From CAYUYM01 sp964449305 (GTDB taxonomy: Bacteria; Bacteroidota; Ignavibacteria; SZUA-365; CAYQST01), in assembly GCA_964449305.1 (NCBI GenBank), contig CAYUYM010000232.1, forward strand, positions 1-5,019: 5,019 nucleotides of DNA, written 5' to 3'. The position numbers were made by a program, and so were the translations under genes. The notes below the pieces were generated by a model. That model worked only from the letters and a program-made list of their open reading frames with translations. It had not been told where the DNA came from and did not search any database. This document shows positions 1 to 5,019 of this stretch, piece after piece. Numbering within the stretch: position 1 is the stretch's first letter; each line of letters starts with the position of its first letter.

Positions 1-1315
1 GAAGCGCGGCGAGATCGTGCGCCAGATCGGCAACCGCCTGCGGGAATACAAGGACGCCCTCGGGACGCTCGTATCCTACGAAATGGGCAAGTCCCTGCAG
101 GAGGGCAAGGGCGAGGTGCAGGAAATGATCGACATCTGCGATTTCGCTGTCGGCCAGTCGCGCATGCTCTATGGCTTCACAATGCACTCCGAGCGCCCCA
201 ACCACCGCATGTACGACCAGTACCATCCGCTCGGTGTGGTCGGCGTCGTGTCGGCGTTCAACTTTCCCGTGGCCGTGTGGGCCTGGAACGCGATGCTTGC
301 CGCCGTCTGCGGCGATGTCACCGTGTGGAAGCCCTCGTCCAAGGTGCCGCTCTCTGCGATCGCCTGCCAGAACATCATCGCGGAAGTGCTGAAGGAGAAC
401 AACCTGCCGGAGGGCATCTTCAGCCTCATCATCGGCCGCGGCGCCACGGTGGGCGAGCGCATGCTCAACGACAAGCGCATCCCGCTCATCTCCATCACCG
501 GCTCCACGGCGGTCGGCCGCCACGGCGGCGAGGTCATCGCCCGCCGCTTCGGCCGCGCCATCCTGGAGCTCGGCGGCAACAACGCCATCATCATCTCCCC
601 GGATGCCGACCTGGCCATGGCCATCCCGGCCATCGTCTTTGGTGCCGTCGGCACCTGCGGCCAGCGCTGCACCTCCACCCGCCGCCTCATCATCCATGAG
701 TCGGTCTACGACCGGGTGAAGGAATCCCTCCTCAAGGCCTACGCCAGCCTCCGCATCGGTGATCCGCTCGACGAGAACAACCACATGGGCCCGCTCATCG
801 ACACGGCGGCGGTGACCACCTACATGAAGGCGATCGATGCCGTGCGCCAGCAGGGCGGCACCGTGCTCCATGGCGGCCGCCAGCTTTCGGGGCCCGGCTA
901 CGAGAGCGGGTGCTACATCGAACCCGCCATCGTTGAGGCGGAGAACCACTACGCCATCGTGCAGGAGGAGACCTTCGCGCCGATCCTCTACCTCATCAAG
1001 TACAGCGGGGATGTGCAGAACGCCATCGACCTGCAGAACGGTGTGGAGCAGGGGCTCTCGTCGGCCATCTTCACGACGAACATGCGCGAGTCCGAGGCCT
1101 TCCTCTCGGCGGCCGGATCAGACTGCGGCATCGCCAATGTGAACATCGGCACGTCGGGTGCGGAGATCGGCGGCGCCTTCGGTGGTGAGAAGGAGACCGG
1201 CGGTGGACGCGAGTCCGGCTCCGATGCATGGAAACTCTACATGCGACGCCAGACGAACACGATGAACTACGGCACCACGCTCCCGCTGGCCCAGGGCATC
1301 AAGTTCGACATCTGA
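1..1315 (+). CDS. ALDH7-family aldehyde dehydrogenase (aminoadipate-semialdehyde dehydrogenase type), 5'-truncated by window edge
   Basis: NAD(P)-dependent oxidation of an aldehyde to its acid. The ALDH7 (antiquitin) family typically acts on alpha-aminoadipate semialdehyde / piperideine-6-carboxylate in lysine breakdown; the substrate here is inferred. The frame is open from the left edge (KRGEIVRQIGNRL...), so the GTG at position 17 is an internal Val, not the start; roughly 75-80 N-terminal residues of a ~510-aa family protein are missing. Numbering from that codon, visible motifs are the oxyanion-hole Asn in NFPVAV (N82), the cofactor-binding VWKPS lysine (K105), catalytic Glu in LELGGNN (E184) and catalytic Cys in GQRCT (C218). 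EETFAP and the C-terminal GGEKETGGGRESGSDAWK to PLAQGIKF stretch are also present. LELGGNN and the C-terminal signature are ALDH7-specific. The Glu of GEVQE (E36) and the Arg before the Cys (R217) match residues tied to aminoadipate-semialdehyde recognition in the human enzyme. The gene is intact to its TGA and is followed by a hairpin terminator. Family assignment is secure, physiological substrate moderate. Confidence 0.95.
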   Translation, partial: KRGEIVRQIGNRLREYKDALGTLVSYEMGKSLQEGKGEVQEMIDICDFAVGQSRMLYGFTMHSERPNHRMYDQYHPLGVVGVVSAFNFPVAVWAWNAMLAAVCGDVTVWKPSSKVPLSAIACQNIIAEVLKENNLPEGIFSLIIGRGATVGERMLNDKRIPLISITGSTAVGRHGGEVIARRFGRAILELGGNNAIIISPDADLAMAIPAIVFGAVGTCGQRCTSTRRLIIHESVYDRVKESLLKAYASLRIGDPLDENNHMGPLIDTAAVTTYMKAIDAVRQQGGTVLHGGRQLSGPGYESGCYIEPAIVEAENHYAIVQEETFAPILYLIKYSGDVQNAIDLQNGVEQGLSSAIFTTNMRESEAFLSAAGSDCGIANVNIGTSGAEIGGAFGGEKETGGGRESGSDAWKLYMRRQTNTMNYGTTLPLAQGIKFDI

Positions 1316-1359
1316 CACGCACCGGCGGTGCCTCGCATCGCTTCGTGATGGAACACAGG

Positions 1360-1386
1360 AAAGGGGCGGCTGCTGCCGCCCCTTTT
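1360..1386. terminator. Probable bidirectional intrinsic terminator between convergent genes
   Basis: An 11-bp perfect stem (AAAGGGGCGGC at 1360-1370 against GCCGCCCCTTT at 1375-1385) closes a 4-nt TGCT loop and runs into TTTT then CATATCTT on the + strand. On the minus strand the same stem is followed by TTTCC, a shorter T run. It lies 45 nt past the aldehyde dehydrogenase stop and about 74 nt past the CDF transporter stop, as expected for a shared terminator. It is stronger for the + strand gene; activity on the minus strand is inferred. Confidence 0.8.
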
Positions 1387-1459
1387 CATATCTTGCGTGT
1401 CATCGCCCTCCTGGGCACAGCCGTTCGCATGGTTCATTGGTGGCAGTCACCGCGCGGGG

Positions 1460-2863
1460 TCACGCCCGTCCCGTCGGCTCGGCGTGGATGAAGACCTTCG
1501 TGATGCGCGGATCGAGCTGGACGATGTCGTTCTCGAGGGCGTTGACCACGGTGTGCGCATCATCGAGCGACAGCGAGGCATCAAGACTGCACGCCATGCT
1601 GATCTTCAACCCCTTGTCCGTTTCATGCACCAGGATGAACTCGCATCCGCCGATCGCGGGCACCTGCCCCACAAGATCCCCGATGCGCACCACGAGTGCC
1701 GCCTCGCGGACAGTCACATCCTTCGAGCCGGTGAGCGCGGGGCGCTCCTCCTCGAGGTGGATCAGCACATGATCGAGATCGGGGATCTCGCGACGGATGT
1801 GCTCCTCGATGGCGACCGATGTGGCATGAGCGTCGGCGAAGTTCGTGCCGGGAGGAAACTCAATGTCGAGATCAATGTTGAGCCTGCCGTCCGCGGTGAG
1901 CACCAGAATGTTGTGGGGGTTCAACCCGTGCTGCTGGATGAGCCACTGGACGCTGTCGGTGACGCGCTCATTGGCGGCGATCACCGGCTCGGCATGGATC
2001 ATCACATCGGCACGCGGCACGGCCTCATGCACCACGCGCTCCACCGTGTCCATCACCGCGTGCGCCTGATCGAAGGACATGGATCGCTTCATGCCGATGA
2101 CGAGTTCGATGAAGTGATGCGCCCCGGCCTGACGGATGCGCAGGCCCCGGACCGACTCGATGTCCGGCACGGTGGCGAGCGCCCCGGTCACCGCGTCCTG
2201 GATTCCGGCCGGGATGCGGTCCAACAGCACGTCGATGGTGCGCCTGCCGAGCTGGAACGAGATCCAGATCACGATGAAGGCGACGCAGGCCGCCGCGATG
2301 GAATCACCCGCAGGGAAGCCCACCTGCACCAGCACGAGGCCGATGATGACCACGATGGAGCTCCAGATGTCGGTGCTGAAATGCAGGGCATCGGCCTCGA
2401 GCGCCTGGCTGTGGTACTTCTTCGCCACGCGCGACAGCGCACGCGAGCGCCCGAAATCCACAATGATCGATCCGCCAATGACGGCGAAGCTGATCGCGTT
2501 GACCTCGATCTCCCCGTGGCCGTACATGAGGCGCGACCATGCTTCATAGAGGATCCAGACACAGGTGAGCAGCAGCAGCAGCGTCTCCGCGAGTGCGGAG
2601 AGGTTCTCGATCTTCCCATGCCCGTACTGGTGCTCTGCATCGGCCGGCCGGTCCGACATGTTCACGGCGAACCAGGTGATCGCCGCGGCGAGGAGATCCA
2701 GACCAGAATGGGCGGCCTCCGACAGGATGCCGAGCGAACCGGTCCAGAGCCCGACACCGAGCTTGGCGGAGGTGAGGAAGATGGCGGCGAGGACGGACGT
2801 CATCGCCACGCGGCGCTTTTCACGCACCATCACCTGGTGCTGGTCCGTCAGTGCATGGGGCAT
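1460..2863 (-). CDS. Cation diffusion facilitator (CDF) metal exporter with three tandem C-terminal dimerization domains
   Basis: Inner-membrane proton-coupled exporter of divalent cations, most likely Zn2+. The ATG at 2863 (467 aa, MPHALTDQ...) is preferred: it has a good SD (GAGGTG, 5-nt spacer) and lies 4 nt after the lipoprotein stop. The open frame runs on to 3013 but would overlap that gene by some 145 nt. Six hydrophobic segments sit near residues 18-38, 43-68, 87-110, 121-137, 158-180 and 184-205. Transport-site residues are HxxxD in TM2 (H52, D56) and in TM5 (H161, D165). D75-x2-H78-x3-H82 in the YGHGK loop matches E. coli YiiP/FieF zinc site B. Residues 217-295 form the usual cytoplasmic ZT-dimer domain, then two similar domains follow (about 296-377 and 378-467). 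Each holds an AH motif and, 22-23 residues later, a [VF]xIHxE motif: H268/H290, H346/H369, H437/H460. Well-studied CDFs such as YiiP are about 300 aa, so the extra length is this repeat. Family certain; metal inferred from the HxxxD pairs. Confidence 0.95.
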   Translation of the reverse strand: MPHALTDQHQVMVREKRRVAMTSVLAAIFLTSAKLGVGLWTGSLGILSEAAHSGLDLLAAAITWFAVNMSDRPADAEHQYGHGKIENLSALAETLLLLLTCVWILYEAWSRLMYGHGEIEVNAISFAVIGGSIIVDFGRSRALSRVAKKYHSQALEADALHFSTDIWSSIVVIIGLVLVQVGFPAGDSIAAACVAFIVIWISFQLGRRTIDVLLDRIPAGIQDAVTGALATVPDIESVRGLRIRQAGAHHFIELVIGMKRSMSFDQAHAVMDTVERVVHEAVPRADVMIHAEPVIAANERVTDSVQWLIQQHGLNPHNILVLTADGRLNIDLDIEFPPGTNFADAHATSVAIEEHIRREIPDLDHVLIHLEEERPALTGSKDVTVREAALVVRIGDLVGQVPAIGGCEFILVHETDKGLKISMACSLDASLSLDDAHTVVNALENDIVQLDPRITKVFIHAEPTGRA

Positions 2864-2867
2864 GGCT

Positions 2868-2874
2868 TCACCTC
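2868..2874 (-). promoter_or_regulatory. Ribosome binding site of the CDF gene, embedded in the upstream stop codon
   Basis: On the minus strand GAGGTGA occupies 2874-2868. GAGGTG lies 5 nt before the ATG at 2863, and its last three bases belong to the TGA stop of the lipoprotein gene (2870-2868). This fixes the transporter start and implies translational coupling. Confidence 0.75.
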
Positions 2875-3236
2875 GGCTGGAAATCGACGGTGATGGTGTC
2901 GCGATCCTCGGCCTTGCCAAACACCACGGCATGGGCGATGATGCGGTGCGGCCCGGGCGGGTACTCCCGCAGGGTGATGTCGCAACTGTACTCCGGAACG
3001 TAGTCCGCATCATGGAGCACGCTGTCCACGTAGAAATCCACCTTCGCCGAGCAGCCGCAGTTGGACTTCATCGTGGTCAGGACGCGGACGAGGGAGTCGG
3101 TCAGCACCTGCCCATCCGTGGGCTGCGTGATGCTGACAGTGACGTAGTTTGGCTGCTGCGTCGTTTCATCGGAGCAGGAGGCGAGACTGCACAGGAGCAG
3201 CAGGGTGAGCGAAAGGGTGGGGATGATGCGTGACAT
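2868..3236 (-). CDS. Small lipoprotein with a single bacterial Ig-like domain
   Basis: A 122-aa exported protein. Residues 1-20 form a type II signal peptide with a hydrophobic core (LSLTLLLLCSL) and lipobox L18-A-S-C21, so the mature protein begins at a lipidated Cys21. The Ser-Asp after it and the lack of other membrane segments fit attachment to the periplasmic face of a membrane; which membrane is not clear. Residues about 31-119 look like one bacterial Ig-like beta-sandwich: the pattern VTVSITQPTDGQ, KVDFYVDSVLH, then PPGPHRIIAHAV and ITVDF matches the common 'P-x2-G ... V-x-FYVDG ... G-x-H-x-I-x-A-x-A' repeat of surface proteins. Unusual are three cysteines in the mature domain (C60, C62, C85), with C60-G-C62 adjacent, and several His (75, 97, 102). 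An in-frame stop at 3251-3249 makes the ATG at 3236 the only reasonable start, though its SD is weak. The CDF transporter gene starts 4 nt downstream. Function unknown; a role beside the exporter is inferred from context only. Confidence 0.85.
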   Translation of the reverse strand: MSRIIPTLSLTLLLLCSLASCSDETTQQPNYVTVSITQPTDGQVLTDSLVRVLTTMKSNCGCSAKVDFYVDSVLHDADYVPEYSCDITLREYPPGPHRIIAHAVVFGKAEDRDTITVDFQPR

Positions 3237-3346
3237 GCGTGTCTGAAATCATGGATGAACAATTCCGCGCAATATGCAGAGAATTCTGTGAATCACCAGT
3301 ACGGAAATGTCTGCGCTGTCCGGGGTGTGAGCCGTCCATGCTGTGG
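3237..3346 (-). promoter_or_regulatory. Intergenic gap, possible promoter/operator region for the lipoprotein-CDF pair
   Basis: This 110-nt gap separates the glycosyltransferase stop from the lipoprotein start. About 3245-3305 is clearly more AT-rich than its surroundings and holds an imperfect dyad, CAGAGAATTCTGTG at 3277-3290, with a perfect 8-bp core AGAATTCT (3280-3287). No convincing -35/-10 pair with normal spacing was found for either E. coli-type or Bacteroidetes-type sigma factors. A promoter is therefore suggested only by gap length, composition and the dyad. Confidence 0.3.
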
Positions 3347-3361
3347 TCACAGCCGGCTGTG
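3340..3361. repeat. Overlapping short palindromes at the 3' end of the glycosyltransferase gene
   Basis: GCTGTG (3340-3345), CACAGC (3348-3353) and GCTGTG (3356-3361) form two overlapping inverted repeats. One is a 6-bp-arm hairpin with a 2-nt spacer; the other is the perfect 14-nt palindrome CACAGCCGGCTGTG at 3348-3361. They cover the GT9 stop codon and its last codons. No T tract follows on the minus strand, so it is not a standard intrinsic terminator; it could be a weak 3'-end structure, a protein-binding dyad or chance. Confidence 0.35.
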
Positions 3362-4408
3362 CATCATCTCCTCGAAGTGCTGCAGCACGGTCTCCGGCGA
3401 CAGTCCCGTCATGCACACCTTCCCGATGGGGCAGGTGGTGAGGTTGCAGCCGAGGCAGGGCACCGCCTCGTTGCGCACGGTGCGTGACAGCGGGTTGTAT
3501 GGTCCCTGCAGGGCGGGGTTCGTCGGGCCGAAGATGCCGAGCGTGGGACGCCCGGTGGCTGCGGCGACGTGCATCGGCCCCGCATCGTTGCTGATCACGG
3601 CATCGCAGCGTGCAGTGAGTGCCGCAAGCTGCCGCAGCGTGGTCGGTGGCGCGATGATGGCGGGGTGCCGCATCATGCCGCGTATGGCGGCCACATCGGC
3701 CTCCTCGCCCGGCCCCCACAGAAGGATGCAGCGTGCGTGGTGGCGCTCGGCGAGGAGGTCGCCCAGAGCGGCAAACTGCTCCAGCCCCCAGCGCTTTGCG
3801 TCCCAGGTGCCGGAGGGATTCACGGCCACCAGCGGGCCCGTGCCCGCTGGCAGGGAGGAGGCCAGCCAGGCATCGATGGCGGCTGCGGCCTCGGGATCGA
3901 CGGGCATGGAGAGCACCGTGCTGGTGATGGGGATCCCGATGGCACGCAGGGCGTCGAGGTTGAACTCCACATTGTGGACGGCGCTGCTTCGCGAGGTGGC
4001 ATGCACGTTGTAGGCCCATGCGCGGCCGCGGAAGGGGTAGCCGACGCGCACGTCCGCACGCGTGGCCCAGGTGATCTGGGCGGAGCGGGGATTGCAGAAC
4101 AGGTCGAACACCAGGTGATAGTGCGCACGATGCACCTGGCGGAAGGTCCGCAGAATGCCGCCGCCATGGCGGTGGATGCTGATCACGCCATCGAGTTCGG
4201 GACGGCCCTCAAGCAACTGATGCGCGGGCGACTCCGTGAGGAAATCGATCCGCGCATCAGGGAAGGCGTTGCGGAGATTGGGAAGGACAACCGTCGACAG
4301 CAGGACATCACCGAGTGCGCGGAGTTTGACGACGAGGATCCGGAGATCGTTTCGGGCGGCAAGCGCCGCGAAGGTCCGTTCCAACGGGATGGATCGCCGT
4401 CCCGGCAC
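3347..4408 (-). CDS. Glycosyltransferase family 9 protein (ADP-heptose:LPS heptosyltransferase-like)
   Basis: A 353-aa GT-B fold glycosyltransferase of the WaaC/WaaF/WaaQ family, which transfers heptose from ADP-heptose to the LPS inner core on the cytoplasmic side of the inner membrane. The acceptor and exact sugar cannot be read from the sequence. The N-terminal domain opens with ILVVKLRALGDVLLST (residues 24-39), where D34 aligns with the conserved WaaC Asp13. The C-terminal nucleotide-sugar half has NPSGTWDAKRW (197-207, with K205 matching the WaaC lysine), LWGPGEE (230-236) and SNDAGPMHVAAATG (273-286), then GIFGPTNP (291-298). The tail carries four cysteines (C318-x2-C321-x4-C326-x5-C332), a pattern recurrent in this family. 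The start is GTG at 4408, supported by AGGA 5 nt upstream overlapping the ackA stop; about 21 residues precede the first strand, slightly more than in E. coli WaaC. The gene follows ackA by 7 nt and is probably co-transcribed and translationally coupled with it. Confidence 0.92.
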   Translation of the reverse strand: MPGRRSIPLERTFAALAARNDLRILVVKLRALGDVLLSTVVLPNLRNAFPDARIDFLTESPAHQLLEGRPELDGVISIHRHGGGILRTFRQVHRAHYHLVFDLFCNPRSAQITWATRADVRVGYPFRGRAWAYNVHATSRSSAVHNVEFNLDALRAIGIPITSTVLSMPVDPEAAAAIDAWLASSLPAGTGPLVAVNPSGTWDAKRWGLEQFAALGDLLAERHHARCILLWGPGEEADVAAIRGMMRHPAIIAPPTTLRQLAALTARCDAVISNDAGPMHVAAATGRPTLGIFGPTNPALQGPYNPLSRTVRNEAVPCLGCNLTTCPIGKVCMTGLSPETVLQHFEEMMHSRL

Positions 4409-4413
4409 CCGGG

Positions 4414-4417
4414 TCCT
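4414..4417 (-). promoter_or_regulatory. Ribosome binding site of the GT9 gene, overlapping the ackA stop codon
   Basis: The minus strand reads TAGGACCCGG then GTG. AGGA (4417-4414) overlaps the ackA TAG (4418-4416) and lies 5 nt before the GTG at 4408. It supports the non-ATG start and coupling of translation to ackA. Confidence 0.6.
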
Positions 4418-5019
4418 ACATCGCCTCGAGGGCGTTGTTGCGCTGCATGAACTTCATTGTCAGCGGGGTCTTGCCCTGCACAATGTGGGCCGTGTCGAGG
4501 GCGATGACAATCTCCTCGTTGGTCGGGACCACACCCACCACCACCTGCGATCCGTCGCGGGTGATGATCTTCTCCTTCGCGTCGGAGCTGTTGCGCTCCT
4601 CGTCGAAGTCGATGCCGAGGAAGCCGAGCTGCTCGCAGACGCTGCGGCGCACCATGGTGCTGTTCTCACCGATGCCGCCGGTGAAGATGATGCAGTCCAG
4701 CCCGCCCATCGCCGCGGCGTAGGCGCCGATGTACTTGCGGACACGGTGGCAGAACATGTCATAGGCGATCTTCGAGCGGGAGGCGCCCTTCTCAACGGCG
4801 GACTCGATCTCCCGCATGTCGCTGCTCTCGCCCGAGACGCCCATGAGGCCGCTGTGCTTGTTGAGCAGCGTGGTGGCCTCGGCCAGCGACAGCCCCTCCT
4901 TGCCCATGATGTAGAGGATGAGCTGCGGATCGAGATCACCGCAGCGCGTGCCCATCAGCAGGCCTTCGAGCGGGGTGAAGCCCATGCTGGTGTCGATGGA
5001 CTGGCCGTGTTTGATGGCC
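4416..5019 (-). CDS. ackA: Acetate kinase, C-terminal half (5' end beyond window)
   Basis: Reversible phosphoryl transfer between ATP/acetate and ADP/acetyl phosphate, in the cytoplasm; with phosphotransacetylase it links acetyl-CoA to acetate and substrate-level ATP formation. The window shows the last 200 residues of a roughly 400-aa enzyme; the frame is open through the right edge, so the Met at 4985 is internal. Acetate-kinase signatures in order (numbered from the edge) are SIDTSMGFTPLEGL and MGTRCGD, whose Arg25 matches the catalytic Arg241 of the Methanosarcina enzyme. HSGLMGVSG, CHRVRKYIGAY, the nucleotide-binding FTGGIGENS (112-120) and PTNEE (165-169, holding the metal-ligand Glu equivalent to Glu384) follow. 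MGTRCGD has Cys where E. coli has Ser, a common variation. The C-terminal tail (KTPLTMKFMQRNNALEAM) is a little longer than in E. coli. It stops at TAG 4418-4416, 7 nt before the glycosyltransferase GTG. No pta is visible, but it could lie upstream. Confidence 0.97.
   Translation of the reverse strand, partial: AIKHGQSIDTSMGFTPLEGLLMGTRCGDLDPQLILYIMGKEGLSLAEATTLLNKHSGLMGVSGESSDMREIESAVEKGASRSKIAYDMFCHRVRKYIGAYAAAMGGLDCIIFTGGIGENSTMVRRSVCEQLGFLGIDFDEERNSSDAKEKIITRDGSQVVVGVVPTNEEIVIALDTAHIVQGKTPLTMKFMQRNNALEAM

Noticed and set aside
17..19. GTG as the start codon of the aldehyde dehydrogenase.
   Set aside because: The frame is open to the window edge and the residues before it (KRGEI) continue the conserved ALDH7 helix; a start here would remove part of the cofactor-binding domain.
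169..699. Open frames on both strands inside the aldehyde dehydrogenase gene.
   Set aside because: They overlap a well-conserved ALDH7 coding frame and have biased, repetitive Arg/Pro/His or Met/Ser/Pro content typical of shadow frames.
1430..1465. GGTG-GCAGT-CACC as a second terminator after the CDF gene.
   Set aside because: Only a 4-bp stem with no T run; the 1360-1386 hairpin is far stronger.
1397..2893. A 498-codon open frame on the + strand opposite the CDF transporter gene.
   Set aside because: It is a GC-driven shadow: the translation is rich in Asp, His, Arg and Gly with no domain, no hydrophobic segments and no SD, while the minus strand encodes a clear CDF protein with all family motifs.
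2864..3013. N-terminal extension of the CDF frame up to an ATG at 3013.
   Set aside because: The extra 50 residues are low-complexity Ser/Pro/Arg sequence out of frame with the lipoprotein coding sequence, and the downstream ATG at 2863 has a proper SD and gene spacing.
3255..4013. Long open frames on the + strand and in other minus-strand frames over the GT9 gene.
   Set aside because: Arg/Pro/Ala/Cys-rich translations without recognisable motifs; the GT9 frame explains the region fully.
1..5019. CRISPR array, tRNA/rRNA, insertion sequence or toxin-antitoxin module.
   Set aside because: No regularly spaced repeats, no cloverleaf-like segment, no transposase-like or short paired coding frames; nearly all sequence is taken up by five well-explained genes.

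Overview
The window is GC-rich, densely coded DNA from a Gram-negative (diderm) bacterium. The evidence is an LPS-type heptosyltransferase-family enzyme, a lipoprotein with a type II signal peptide, and short intergenic gaps. No ribosomal RNA or other phylogenetic marker is present. The style of the acetate kinase, the ALDH7 protein and the Ig-like lipoprotein would fit a member of the FCB group (Bacteroidota/Chlorobi/Ignavibacteria-like), but that is only an impression. There is no sign of phage, transposon, integron or CRISPR sequence, so this looks like ordinary chromosome.

Layout: the left quarter (1-1315, + strand) is the 3' three quarters or more of an ALDH7-family aldehyde dehydrogenase (antiquitin / aminoadipate-semialdehyde dehydrogenase type). 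It converges on a four-gene minus-strand run that fills the rest of the window. A strong GC hairpin with T-rich flanks (1360-1386) lies between the two and probably ends transcription from both sides.

In transcription order, the minus-strand run starts with the C-terminal half of acetate kinase (ackA, entering from the right edge). A glycosyltransferase family 9 protein follows, with a GTG start only 7 nt after the ackA stop and an SD overlapping that stop. After a 110-nt AT-richer gap, which may hold a promoter, comes a 122-aa lipoprotein with one bacterial Ig-like domain. A cation diffusion facilitator (CDF) metal exporter begins 4 nt after the lipoprotein stop.

Functionally, ackA and the GT9 gene look like a translationally coupled pair with no obvious shared pathway (acetate/ATP metabolism and cell-surface glycan). 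The lipoprotein and CDF exporter form a second, tightly coupled pair, which suggests a joint role in metal handling at the envelope. The most notable feature is the CDF protein itself: after its six-helix membrane domain it appears to carry three tandem copies of the cytoplasmic metal-binding/dimerization domain, each keeping the same His...His-x-Glu pattern, where well-studied homologues have one. No clearly new multi-gene system was found.
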